DNA from: Caryophanon tenue
GTDB lineage: Bacteria > Bacillota > Bacilli > Bacillales_A > Planococcaceae
Direction: 5' to 3'
NCBI RefSeq assembly: GCF_001700315.1
Contig: NZ_MASJ01000001.1
Span: 62,001 to 126,000 of the forward strand
Length of the DNA stretch: 64,000 bases
Part shown: positions 26,641 to 35,100 of the stretch, piece after piece
Position numbering within the stretch: the first letter of the stretch is position 1
Layout of the letters: every line of letters begins with the position of its first letter
Notes under the pieces: generated by a model
Database searches by the model: none
What the model was told of the DNA's origin: nothing
What the model saw: only the letters and a program-made list of their open reading frames with translations
Made by a program: the position numbers and the translations under genes

Positions 26641-27786
26641 GTGACCTATGCATTTGAAACAGCAGAACACCAGCAATTTCGGAAAAGCTTTCGCAAATTT
26701 TTAGAGGCAGAGATTGCCCCTCATTATGCAAAGTGGGATAAGGAAGGGGCTATTCCGTTTTCCATGTGGAAGCAAATGGGGGACATGGGCTATTTATGTC
26801 CACAAGTGGAAGAAGTATACGGCGGACTTGGACTTGACTATGTGTATAACGTCATCATTGCCGAAGAGTTAGAGCGTGTTGGTTCAGGGCTGATGGGTTT
26901 TGGCTTACATAGCGATATTATTGTGCCTTACGTTGAAAAGTTCGGGAATGCTTCGCAAAAAGAACGATGGTTACCAGGGTGTGTTCGTGGCGATATTATT
27001 ACAGCCATTGCGATGACCGAGCCAGGTGTCGGTTCCAATTTAGCCGGTGTACAAACGACGGCTGTAAAAGACGGTGATCATTACATTGTAAATGGCTCAA
27101 AAACGTTTATTTCAAATGGTCTGTATAGCAATATCATTATTACTGTGGTGAGCACGGATAAAGCAGCAGGTCATAAAGGCATTAGCTTACTCGTTATTGA
27201 AGAAGGCACAGAAGGGTTTACACGTGGTCGAGCGTTAGAAAAAGTAGGGCAACATGCACAGGATACGGCCGAGCTGTTTTTTGATAACTGTCGTGTTCCA
27301 GTTGAAAATTTACTCGGTGAAGAAGGACAAGGCTTTTATTATTTAATGCAAAATTTGCAGCCAGAGCGTTTAGGTGTAGCGATTGCCTCGGTCATTGCGA
27401 TGGAAGATATGTTGGCACATACGACAGCTTATGTGAAAGAGCGTCACGCATTTGGACAGCCGATTAGCCATTTCCAAAATACGCAATTTGCGCTTGCTGA
27501 AATGGCAACGACGATTGAAATGGGGCGCACATTTGTTGAGAAGTTGATTCAGCGTCATATGAATGGTGACAATATCGTCACCGAAGTGTCAATGGCGAAA
27601 TACCGTTTATCTGAGCAAGCGCGTGATATGGCAGCACAGTGTATGCAACTTCACGGTGGCTATGGCTTTATGGAAGAATATAAAATTGCACGACGTTACC
27701 GAGATGTGGCCGTGTTCCCGATTTATGCAGGTACGAATGAAATTATGAAAACGATTATTGCGAAAAACTTAAAGCTAACAAACTAA
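26641..27786 (+). CDS. Acyl-CoA dehydrogenase
   Basis: FAD enzyme making the trans-2-enoyl-CoA in the first oxidation of beta-oxidation, passing electrons to ETF. Family motifs: AMTEPGVGSNLAGVQTTA, NGSKTFISNG, ERLGVAIASV, QLHGGYGFMEEYKIARRYRD (catalytic base Glu region) and FPIYAGTNEIMKTIIAK. The start is chosen at GTG 26641 because GAGGAG sits eight bases upstream; an ATG at 26635 overlapping the thiolase stop is only two bases from that site. Either gives a ~381-383-residue full-length enzyme. Confidence 0.93.
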   Translation: MTYAFETAEHQQFRKSFRKFLEAEIAPHYAKWDKEGAIPFSMWKQMGDMGYLCPQVEEVYGGLGLDYVYNVIIAEELERVGSGLMGFGLHSDIIVPYVEKFGNASQKERWLPGCVRGDIITAIAMTEPGVGSNLAGVQTTAVKDGDHYIVNGSKTFISNGLYSNIIITVVSTDKAAGHKGISLLVIEEGTEGFTRGRALEKVGQHAQDTAELFFDNCRVPVENLLGEEGQGFYYLMQNLQPERLGVAIASVIAMEDMLAHTTAYVKERHAFGQPISHFQNTQFALAEMATTIEMGRTFVEKLIQRHMNGDNIVTEVSMAKYRLSEQARDMAAQCMQLHGGYGFMEEYKIARRYRDVAVFPIYAGTNEIMKTIIAKNLKLTN

Positions 27787-27810
27787 ACAAACTTGAATGG
27801 AGTGTTGACA

Positions 27811-29433
27811 ATGCATATGATGGATACCCCGTTATTATTAACAAGTTTTTTAAAGCGAGCAGAACGTCAATATCGTCACAAAACAATTATTTCACGTACA
27901 GGAGAAGGACAAATTCATGAATTTACGTACGGAGAATATGCAAAGCGTACACGCAAGCTTGCAAATGCCCTTGCAACGTTAGGCGTAACCCGTGGTACAA
28001 AGGTTGCAACATTTTGTTGGAATCATCACCGGCATTTAGAAGCGTATTTTGCTGTGCCATGTAGCGGTGCGATTTTGCATATGGTCAATATTCGTTTATT
28101 CCCAGAGCATATTATTTATGTTGTGAATCATGCAGAAGATGAAATTATTTTAGTGGATGATTCATTATTGCCATTACTAGAAGCGGTTGCGCCACATTTT
28201 ACAACGGTGAAAGCATTCATCATTTGTGGGGATAATGTCGATGTAACGAAAACAACATTGCCAAACGCATATAGTTACGAAGCATTATTAGCGGAAGCAT
28301 CGGACGAATTCACATTCCCAGAAGATTTAGATGAAAATAGCCCAGCTGGTATGTGTTACACAAGTGCAACAACAGGCATGCCTAAAGGTGTTGTGTATAC
28401 GCATCGAAGCATTGTATTGCACAGTATGGCCATGGGGTTAGCAGATGGTGTTGGCTTAACGGAGCGAGATATTGTGTTGCCAGTTGTGCCGATGTTCCAT
28501 GCTAATGCGTGGGGCTTACCGTTCGCATCAGTCGCATTTGGCGCGACACAAGTGTTGCCTGGTCCCATGTTTACGCCACAACTAATTTTAGACTTATTTG
28601 AAGAATATAAAGTGTCGATTTCAGCAGGTGTACCGACGATTTGGTTAGGTGTATTGCAAGAGCAACAACAAAATGCGCGTGACTTATCACGATTACGCGC
28701 TGTTATTTGTGGCGGTTCTGCATCACCACTCGGCTTAATTAAAGGCTTTGAGGAAATAGGTGTTAGCTATTATACAGGCTATGGTATGACCGAAACGTCA
28801 CCACTTGTAAGCTTATCGATTTTCACATCGAAAACGGCAAACTATTCGTTTGATGAACGTTTAGCGATTCGTGAAACACAAGGTTTAACATTCCCGCTAG
28901 TTGAAACGCGCATTATTAATGAAAATGGTGATGTGCCGTGGGATGGAGAGACGATGGGTGAAATCATTGTGCGAGGTCCGTGGATTGCAGCAGAATATTA
29001 TAAAGATGAGCGCACGCAAGAAGCGTTTGTGGATGGATGGTTGCATACCGGGGACATTGCTGTATTTACCGAGGACGGCTATATTCGTATTACGGACCGC
29101 ACGAAAGATTTAATTAAGTCTGGCGGCGAATGGATTTCTTCTATCGAAATTGAAAATGTATTAATGACACATCCGAAAGTATTTGAAGCAGCCGTTGTAG
29201 CAGTGCCTCATGAAAAATGGCTAGAGCGTCCGATTGCGTGTGTTGTACCGAAGCCAGAGCATAAAGAAAGCATTACGAAAGAGGAGTTACTTGAAAGCTT
29301 AGAAGGAAAGTTCCGTAAAATATGGATTCCTGATGATGTGATCTTTTTAGATGAAATTCCGAAAACGTCTGTCGGTAAATTTTTAAAAGCACAGTTACGT
29401 GAAGATTTAAAAAACTATGAATCGTTAACGTAA
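27811..29433 (+). CDS. Fatty-acyl-CoA synthetase, long-chain type
   Basis: Third adenylate-forming ligase in 7 kb and last gene of the degradation operon. Motifs: CYTSATTGMPKGVVYTHRS (P-loop with SAT in place of the common SGT), YTGYGMTETSPLVSL, GWLHTGDIAVFTEDGYI, DRTKDLIKSGGEWISSIEIE and the terminal KTSVGKFLKAQLRE lysine region. The ATG at 27811, seven bases after GGAG, is preferred over an in-frame TTG at 27793. It resembles the medium/long-chain FadD-type (AlkK-like) enzymes of 540 residues. Different chain-length preference from the other two ligases is likely but not provable here. Confidence 0.9.
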   Translation: MHMMDTPLLLTSFLKRAERQYRHKTIISRTGEGQIHEFTYGEYAKRTRKLANALATLGVTRGTKVATFCWNHHRHLEAYFAVPCSGAILHMVNIRLFPEHIIYVVNHAEDEIILVDDSLLPLLEAVAPHFTTVKAFIICGDNVDVTKTTLPNAYSYEALLAEASDEFTFPEDLDENSPAGMCYTSATTGMPKGVVYTHRSIVLHSMAMGLADGVGLTERDIVLPVVPMFHANAWGLPFASVAFGATQVLPGPMFTPQLILDLFEEYKVSISAGVPTIWLGVLQEQQQNARDLSRLRAVICGGSASPLGLIKGFEEIGVSYYTGYGMTETSPLVSLSIFTSKTANYSFDERLAIRETQGLTFPLVETRIINENGDVPWDGETMGEIIVRGPWIAAEYYKDERTQEAFVDGWLHTGDIAVFTEDGYIRITDRTKDLIKSGGEWISSIEIENVLMTHPKVFEAAVVAVPHEKWLERPIACVVPKPEHKESITKEELLESLEGKFRKIWIPDDVIFLDEIPKTSVGKFLKAQLREDLKNYESLT

Positions 29434-29444
29434 AGCTTGTAAAA

Positions 29445-29481
29445 CGTAGTCGCTAGATGGAGTAGTATAACGCGCGAAAAT
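29445..29481 (+). repeat. Interspersed element, tail module copy C (diverged)
   Basis: Reverse complement reads TTTCGCGCGTTATACTACTC followed by CATCTAGCGACTACG, which keeps the CTACTCCA core and TTTTCG edge of copy A but is more diverged at the far end. It adjoins the hairpin at 29482-29518. Confidence 0.5.
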
Positions 29482-29518
29482 GAAGCCTTTAGCAGTTGTA
29501 ATATGCTGAAGGTTTTTT
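29482..29518 (+). terminator. Terminator of the fatty-acid operon, hairpin of element copy C
   Basis: Stem GCCTTTAGCA / TGCTGAAGGT followed by six T. The hairpin is an inverted relative of the one at 23700-23740, with the same ATTACAAC loop sequence. Confidence 0.85.
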
Positions 29519-29650
29519 ATTGTTCTGTTTATCTTTTTTACATTTCATTTTACGAAGCGATGAACAATTCGAGAAATCCATGCGAAACATCGACGCAATG
29601 TGAAACTTTTTGCTACACTAGTACGTAGAAATGGCAAAAGGAGTGAGAAG

Positions 29651-30664
29651 ATGAATATTAAACGTTGGCTTGCCTTATTAGGGGCGGTTGTATTACTTGT
29701 AGTTTCAATTGGTATGAATTCATTAATTAGCATTGCTTCATTTGATTGGGACGCAGTAGTAGACCCGAATGAATTGCTAGGCACATCGATTGCTGGTAGC
29801 GAAAATATGTTAGAAGATGGCGATGTTGACAACCGAATTGCGGTCATTACTGTAGACGGTGCTATTCAAGATGTTGGCAGCGGTTCGTTATTATCAGCAG
29901 TTGAATACGACCATAATTTCACATTAAATCAATTACAATCTGTGTTAGAGGATGACACGATTAAAGCGGTGCAATTGCATGTAGATTCACCAGGTGGCGG
30001 TGTGTATGAGTCACGTGAATTATACGATGCTATTATGGAAATTAAAGAACAGCGCGATATTCCAATTTACGTGTCAATGGGGTCAATGGCTGCATCAGGT
30101 GGTTATTACATCGCTGCACCAGCAGACAAAATTTATGCGTATTCTGAAACATGGACAGGTTCAATCGGTGTTATTATGCAAGGGATTAACTATGGTCAAC
30201 TTGCAGAAGATTACGGCATTGTATTTGAAACATTAAAATCAGGTCCATATAAAGACATTATGAGCTCAACACGTCCAATGACCGATGATGAACGTGCAAT
30301 TATGCAAACATTAGTGGATGAAGCATACGAAGACTTTGTGGATGTCATTGAAGCAGGTCGTGGTATGAGTGAAGCGCAAGTGAAACAAGTAGCAGATGGA
30401 CGTATTTATACAGCATCTCAAGCGAAAGAAAATGGCTTAGTCGATGAAATTGGCAGTCAAGAAGATACGTTAGCTGCATTAAAAGCAGATTTCGATTTAG
30501 AAGATGCAATGGTGTTTGAATATGGTTATACAGATGAATCATGGAGTTCATTATTAGGTGTGAAAGTAGCAGAATTCTTTGGTCCTTCAGCAGAAGAGCG
30601 TGTGTTAAATAAGTTATTATCTGACTATGAAGCACCACGAGCAATGTACTTATACGGTGAATAA
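29651..30664 (+). CDS. sppA: Signal peptide peptidase SppA
   Basis: Membrane-bound serine protease that degrades cleaved signal peptides and, in B. subtilis, adds to envelope stress resistance. A membrane segment spans residues ~6-28, then a ClpP-like S49 domain: DSPGGGVYESREL, catalytic Ser in SMGSMAASGGYYIAAP, TGSIGVIM and the general-base Lys in SGPYKDIMSS. The Bacillales short form (337 residues, one protease domain) is seen. ATG 29651 with AAAGGAGTGA upstream is the start. It is 14 bases upstream of an RDD protein gene, the same pair as sppA-yteJ, whose product inhibits SppA in B. subtilis. Confidence 0.95.
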   Translation: MNIKRWLALLGAVVLLVVSIGMNSLISIASFDWDAVVDPNELLGTSIAGSENMLEDGDVDNRIAVITVDGAIQDVGSGSLLSAVEYDHNFTLNQLQSVLEDDTIKAVQLHVDSPGGGVYESRELYDAIMEIKEQRDIPIYVSMGSMAASGGYYIAAPADKIYAYSETWTGSIGVIMQGINYGQLAEDYGIVFETLKSGPYKDIMSSTRPMTDDERAIMQTLVDEAYEDFVDVIEAGRGMSEAQVKQVADGRIYTASQAKENGLVDEIGSQEDTLAALKADFDLEDAMVFEYGYTDESWSSLLGVKVAEFFGPSAEERVLNKLLSDYEAPRAMYLYGE

Positions 30665-30678
30665 GGAGGCGACAAAGC

Positions 30679-31278
30679 ATGTCTGAATTTACACAAAATG
30701 ACGAGCAACAACCAGCACGTGATGTCACGCCTTCAGAAGAAGCTGTCATGATAACACCGGCACGTAAACATAAAAAAGAACTTGTATTAGAAGCAAAAAC
30801 AGCCGGCTTTTGGATGCGTTTTTGGGCATATATCATCGATTTATTAATCATTTTTGCATTAACATCGATTATCGTGAAGCCAATTTTTTATGTCATTGGC
30901 ACAACGACCGATGAATATACATGGTATGCACCATTTACGATTGCCTCTGCTGTTATATTTTATGGCTATTTTGTCTTGATGACAAAATTTACAGGGCAAA
31001 CGGTTGGCAAGATGATTTTTGGTTTACGCGTTGTCGCAGATAACGGCAAAAAATTAACGTGGGGCGCTGTATTATTCCGCGAATGGATTGGTCGTTTTAT
31101 TTCTGTGAAAACTGTTATTTTCTATGTGTTGGTAGCAGTATTACCGAATAATAAAGGCTTACACGATTTAATCGCAGATACAGTTGTTGTACACGAAGAA
31201 ACATATTTACGTAAAGAGAAGGAAGAAGAACCGGTGTGGAAATCAGCACCGAGCGATACAACAATGCCAACTTCATAA
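30679..31278 (+). CDS. RDD family membrane protein (YteJ-like)
   Basis: 199-residue membrane protein. A cytoplasmic N-terminal ~45 residues leads into AGFWMRFWAYIIDLLIIF, which contains the R-D residues of the RDD signature. Two or three more hydrophobic segments follow, with TGQTVGKMIFGLRVV and NNKGLHDLIADTVVV typical of the family. It is cotranscribed with sppA. In B. subtilis the homologue YteJ restrains SppA activity, so a protease-modulator role is the best inference. A terminator follows at 31285. Confidence 0.87.
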   Translation: MSEFTQNDEQQPARDVTPSEEAVMITPARKHKKELVLEAKTAGFWMRFWAYIIDLLIIFALTSIIVKPIFYVIGTTTDEYTWYAPFTIASAVIFYGYFVLMTKFTGQTVGKMIFGLRVVADNGKKLTWGAVLFREWIGRFISVKTVIFYVLVAVLPNNKGLHDLIADTVVVHEETYLRKEKEEEPVWKSAPSDTTMPTS

Positions 31279-31284
31279 GCTTGG

Positions 31285-31326
31285 AACGTAGCGTAGCACA
31301 ATCCGATGTGCTGTGCTACGTTTTTT
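31285..31326 (+). terminator. Terminator of sppA-yteJ
   Basis: 16-base arms AACGTAGC-gt-AGCACA / TGTGCT-gt-GCTACGTT with an internal gt/gt mismatch, then six T. Confidence 0.88.
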
Positions 31327-31415
31327 ATTTTATATTTCTAATGAGCTTTAGTTGCAGAAAGCCCAAGTAGTTTAGTAAGATAAAGATAACCCAATTTTAG
31401 GAGGCGTACAATTTC

Positions 31416-31919
31416 ATGGCAAACATTACATTTAAAAACAATCCTGTGACGTTATTAGGTACTGAAGTAAAAGTAGGCGACAAAGCACCAAACTTTTCAA
31501 TATTAGCAAATGATTTATCACCTGTAACTTTAGAAGATACTGCAGGTAAAATTCGTTTAATTTCAGTTGTACCATCAATTGACACAGGTGTATGTGACCA
31601 GCAAACACGTAAGTTCAATGAAGCGGCAGCAGAGCTTGGTGAAAACGTTGTTGTTTTAACAGTTTCTGTAGACTTACCATTCGCACAAAAGCGTTGGTGT
31701 GCAGCAGCAGGTATCGAAAATGTTCAAACATTATCGGACCACCGCGAGCTTTCATTCGGTCAAGCTTACGGCGTAGCAATTGAAGAATTACGCTTACTAG
31801 CGCGCTCTATTTTCGTTGTAGACGCTGAAGGTACTGTTACATATGTAGAGTACGTATCAGAAGCAACAAACCACCCAGATTACGATGCAGCAATCGCAGC
31901 GGTTAAAGCATTAGCGTAA
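31416..31919 (+). CDS. tpx: Thiol peroxidase
   Basis: Thioredoxin-dependent 2-Cys peroxiredoxin that removes hydrogen peroxide and organic hydroperoxides. Peroxidatic Cys60 is in [11 protein letters not shown] and resolving Cys95 in [11 protein letters not shown], the standard Tpx spacing; 167 residues is the normal length. AGGAGGCG precedes the ATG. Monocistronic. In B. subtilis tpx is separated from yteJ by ytfJ and ytfI, both absent here. Confidence 0.97.
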   Translation: MANITFKNNPVTLLGTEVKVGDKAPNFSILANDLSPVTLEDTAGKIRLISVVPSIDTGVCDQQTRKFNEAAAELGENVVVLTVSVDLPFAQKRWCAAAGIENVQTLSDHRELSFGQAYGVAIEELRLLARSIFVVDAEGTVTYVEYVSEATNHPDYDAAIAAVKALA

Positions 31920-31934
31920 TTAGATGATACGTAT

Positions 31935-31976
31935 AAACAGGTAGGGGAAACGAATGTTTTCCTTGCCTGTTTTTTC
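31935..31976 (+). terminator. Terminator of tpx
   Basis: 16-base stem AAACAGGTAGGGGAAA / TTTTCCTTGCCTGTTT (one G-U and one mismatch) plus T run. Confidence 0.85.
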
Positions 31977-32054
31977 GTGTGAGTATTTATCGTAGTGCAT
32001 TCACGATAAAACTTGTTATAATGAACAAATGCACAAATAGAAGGGACGTTTCAC

Positions 32055-32972
32055 ATGCGAAATTTTGAAACATTATTTGCCATTTTAAATACAGAAGCAG
32101 AAAAAGCTGATAACTATTTAGAAGGATTATTAGCAACACTAGACGAATGGCTAGACGGTGAACGTGATATTCATGTAGACGGTTTACCAAAAGAGGAAAT
32201 GCGTAAGGCGATTCAAATTGCCATTTTAAAAGGCATGCGTAAAAGCACACAGCCAAACCATCAAATGACACCTGATACATTCGGGTTTTTACTATCGTTT
32301 TTCGTTGAGCAAGCATTTGAAGATAAATTAGCGAAAAAAGAAACATTAAAAGTAACGGACTTAGCTGTTGGTACAGGGAATTTACTCTATACATTAATGA
32401 ATGCGATGGATGGGAAAATTGAGGCGACAGGCGTAGAGGTTGATGAATTACTTATTCAATTAGCAGCGGCGACAGCAAACGTTTTAGAACAACCAGTGGA
32501 GCTACATCACCAAGATGCATTAACGGATTTATTGATTGACCCAGCAGATGCAATCGTATGTGATTTACCATATGGCTATTATCCAAATGAGGAAGTAGCA
32601 CTTGATTATGAATTATGTGCACCAGAAGGCATGAGCTTTGCACATCATTTATTTATTGAGCAGTCGGTAAACTATGTGAAGGACGGCGGCTATTTATTCT
32701 TCTTAATTCCTGCGACATTATTTGAGTCGGAGCAAGCACCGCAGTTACACAAATATTTAAAGAAGCATGTGTGGATTCAATCGGTGATTCAATTACCAGA
32801 AAATCTATTCACAGCACGTGCGCATGAAAAGAGTATTTTAGTATTACAGAAGAAATCAGCTGAGCTACGTGCACCAAAGGAAGTATTACTTGCAAAAGTG
32901 CCGAATATGCAAAACAAAGAGGCATTAGCGATGTTCTTTGAAAAGGTACGTATTTGGAAAGAAAATAAATAA
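32055..32972 (+). CDS. Class I SAM-dependent methyltransferase (YtxK-like)
   Basis: 305-residue relative of N6-adenine DNA methylases, best matching the conserved Bacillales YtxK family. SAM-binding motif I is DLAVGTGNLLYTL. The catalytic motif IV equivalent is CDLPYGYYP, where Asp replaces the Asn of NPPY. The N-terminal ~90 residues are helical and lack a restriction-enzyme target-recognition domain, so it is not part of a restriction system. Substrate is unknown. It follows tpx as in B. subtilis, but ackA, which follows ytxK there, is missing. Confidence 0.85.
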   Translation: MRNFETLFAILNTEAEKADNYLEGLLATLDEWLDGERDIHVDGLPKEEMRKAIQIAILKGMRKSTQPNHQMTPDTFGFLLSFFVEQAFEDKLAKKETLKVTDLAVGTGNLLYTLMNAMDGKIEATGVEVDELLIQLAAATANVLEQPVELHHQDALTDLLIDPADAIVCDLPYGYYPNEEVALDYELCAPEGMSFAHHLFIEQSVNYVKDGGYLFFLIPATLFESEQAPQLHKYLKKHVWIQSVIQLPENLFTARAHEKSILVLQKKSAELRAPKEVLLAKVPNMQNKEALAMFFEKVRIWKENK

Positions 32973-32975
32973 TGA

Positions 32976-33006
32976 AAAAAGCTCTCGCGACAGGCGAGAG
33001 CTTTTT
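32976..33006. terminator. Bidirectional terminator between convergent genes
   Basis: AGCTCTCGC / GCGAGAGCT with A run before and T run after, between the methyltransferase and the universal stress protein genes. Confidence 0.9.
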
Positions 33007-33019
33007 CTATATAGAACGA

Positions 33020-33466
33020 TTAGTTTTCTGGTGTACGTACAACTAATACGTCACAAGGAGCAGAACGTACGATTGCTTCCGATACAGAACCGATTAAGAA
33101 ACGCTCAACAGCATTTAAACCAGTTGCACCACATACGATTAAATCAGCGTCAGTTAGCTTCGCTAGTTCACGAGTGATGATTGTTTTTGGAGAACCGTGT
33201 TCAATGATTGCTTTTACATCTGTAATACCATATTCTAACGCTTCTTTTTTGTATGTTTCTAAAAGTTCTTCAGAATGAGCTTGTGCGCGCTCAGCGATTG
33301 AACGGTCATACGCTTCGATTGCTGCAAACGAGCGCGTGTCAATAACGTTTACTAAGTGTAAAGCCGCTTCGTGACGCTTTGCCATTTCCTTCGCTTTTTT
33401 GAATGCAAAGTTTGCCTCTTTTGAGCCGTCTACTGCTACAACGATGTTATTATATGATAATGCCAT
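33020..33466 (-). CDS. Universal stress protein UspA family
   Basis: Small cytoplasmic alpha/beta protein induced under growth arrest or stress in related bacteria. The N-terminal VAVDGSKEANFAFKKA and the ATP-binding loop GATGLNAVERFLIGSVSEAI (G-2X-G-9X-G-S pattern) indicate the nucleotide-binding subtype. 148 residues is normal. GGGGG precedes the ATG. It stands alone on the minus strand; the ~390-base region upstream holds only an AT-rich segment and the repeated hairpin at 33781-33829. Confidence 0.94.
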   Translation of the reverse strand: MALSYNNIVVAVDGSKEANFAFKKAKEMAKRHEAALHLVNVIDTRSFAAIEAYDRSIAERAQAHSEELLETYKKEALEYGITDVKAIIEHGSPKTIITRELAKLTDADLIVCGATGLNAVERFLIGSVSEAIVRSAPCDVLVVRTPEN

Positions 33467-33780
33467 TTCATATTACCCCCTTGAGATTTATAGCTTAAGT
33501 ATAACAAAAAGTAACAAAAATGAAAGTGTGGTTTCTATAAAAATGTTTCATATTTGTACTTTGTGTTAATCATGTTGTATAAATTGTATGTATTTTGTTG
33601 TTGTGCATATGATTTTGAATATTGTTTATTTGTTATTATTAGTAAGAATATGATGGTAAAGTATTGATGTGTCAATTTTACACAATAGCGATAGTGGAAA
33701 CGATTAAATGGACAGATTATGTGACAACAAAATGACAATACTCTAGAAGGAATTTTCATGAATATGAAAAGAGCTTGAGA

Positions 33781-33829
33781 CAAAATAAAGTGTTTGGAGA
33801 AATGACGAAATTTCTCCAAACACTTTTCT
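33781..33829. terminator. Bidirectional terminator, repeated 49-nt hairpin copy 2
   Basis: 14-bp stem AGTGTTTGGAGAAA / TTTCTCCAAACACT just downstream of the peptidase gene. Matches the reverse complement of 12962-13010 at 46 of 49 positions. The rest of the 33467-33858 gap shows no gene I can support. Confidence 0.8.
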
Positions 33830-33858
33830 ACTTTCGTCGTCGCACACTGTACGGCCAA

Positions 33859-34950
33859 TTATTCAACGATGACAAGTTCTTTCGTATAGCTCGTTAAGAC
33901 TTCAACGCCATCTTCTGTTACAACGACATCATCTTCAATACGAACGCCCGTTACGTCTGCTTTATAAACGCCTGGCTCAATCGTAAAGACTGTGCCTACT
34001 TGTAGTTCATATGGGTTGGCACCATTAATAGAAGGGAATTCGTGTACCGAAATGCCAAGACCATGACCAAGACGGTGTGTGAAATAGTCACCATAGCCTG
34101 CTTCCGTAATGACGTCACGTGCAATTTTATCGAGGGCCATTGCTGTGACGCCTGGACGCACTGCCGCAATGGCTTGCTCATTCGCACGACGTACCGTGTT
34201 ATAAATATCCTTCTGTGCTTCGCTTACTTCACCAAATGCTACTGTACGTGTAATATCCGAGCAGTAACCTTCATAAATAATCCCTAAATCAAATAAAATC
34301 ATATCACCGCGCTGAATTTTACGGTCACCTGGAGTGCCATGTGGTGAAGCACTCTTTTCCCCAGCAAGTACCATCGTCTCAAATGACATCGCATAGCCTT
34401 TTGCTTTTACAGCACTTTCAATTGCATTTAAAATGTCCATTTCAGTGCGACCTTCTTGAATATTGGCAACACCTACTTCAATGGCAAAATCTGCAAGCTT
34501 CGCTGCTTCACGCATTTTGTGTAACTCTTCAGCATCTTTACATACACGCATGTCGTTGATTTGTGCGTCAAATGCGGTAAATGTAGCTGTGTCAAATTGT
34601 GCTTGCATCGCTTCGTGGCGAGCAACCGTCATATGGTCTTTTTCAATGGCAATTGTTTGTAGCGAAACGCCACGACGAATGCATGCATCTTTTACGATAT
34701 CCCATGCATTTTGTGTATCTTCATGACCGACAACTTCATGTTTCCAGCCTGCAGCGACTGCGTCAGGCATTTCCATTTTTGGACAAATTAAAAATGGTTC
34801 CGCATGTTGGAATACCATGACACCTAGTAGACGCTCATGGGGGTTACTTAGGAAGCCAGAAACGTAAAAAACGTTATCTGGTGTTGTAATAAAAACGGCA
34901 TCGATATTGTGCTGTTGTAAATGTTGTTGTATACGTTGTAATTTGTTCAT
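33859..34950 (-). CDS. Xaa-Pro aminopeptidase/dipeptidase family (M24)
   Basis: Dinuclear-metal peptidase releasing residues next to proline. An N-terminal creatinase-like domain (residues ~1-130) precedes the pita-bread fold. Metal ligands are visible in FDLGIIYEGYCSDITRT (two Asp), THRLGHGLGISVHE (His), FTIEPG and VRIEDDVV (two Glu). The ATG at 34950, eight bases after GGAGG, gives 363 residues; an in-frame TTG at 34965 overlaps the ribosome site itself and is rejected. Xaa-Pro dipeptidase and aminopeptidase P cannot be told apart here. Confidence 0.92.
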   Translation of the reverse strand: MNKLQRIQQHLQQHNIDAVFITTPDNVFYVSGFLSNPHERLLGVMVFQHAEPFLICPKMEMPDAVAAGWKHEVVGHEDTQNAWDIVKDACIRRGVSLQTIAIEKDHMTVARHEAMQAQFDTATFTAFDAQINDMRVCKDAEELHKMREAAKLADFAIEVGVANIQEGRTEMDILNAIESAVKAKGYAMSFETMVLAGEKSASPHGTPGDRKIQRGDMILFDLGIIYEGYCSDITRTVAFGEVSEAQKDIYNTVRRANEQAIAAVRPGVTAMALDKIARDVITEAGYGDYFTHRLGHGLGISVHEFPSINGANPYELQVGTVFTIEPGVYKADVTGVRIEDDVVVTEDGVEVLTSYTKELVIVE

Positions 34951-35100
34951 ATGTAAAGCCTCCAAAAAGTGAATTCATTGTTTATATTACGCTTAATTTT
35001 ACACAATGTACAAAAAAATACGGTAAAAAAGCAGGAAAATCATTAAAAAAGCCGAAATTATAGGCGATAGCATAAAAATATTACACGATGTAGGAGGCTC

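Noticed and set aside
32055-32972. Possible restriction-modification methyltransferase
   Set aside because: There is no target-recognition domain or nuclease partner, and it matches the YtxK housekeeping neighbourhood after tpx.
33535-33858. Open frame of 107 codons on the minus strand downstream of the peptidase gene
   Set aside because: It crosses the repeated terminator palindrome, lacks a ribosome site and has a composition typical of translated AT-rich spacer.
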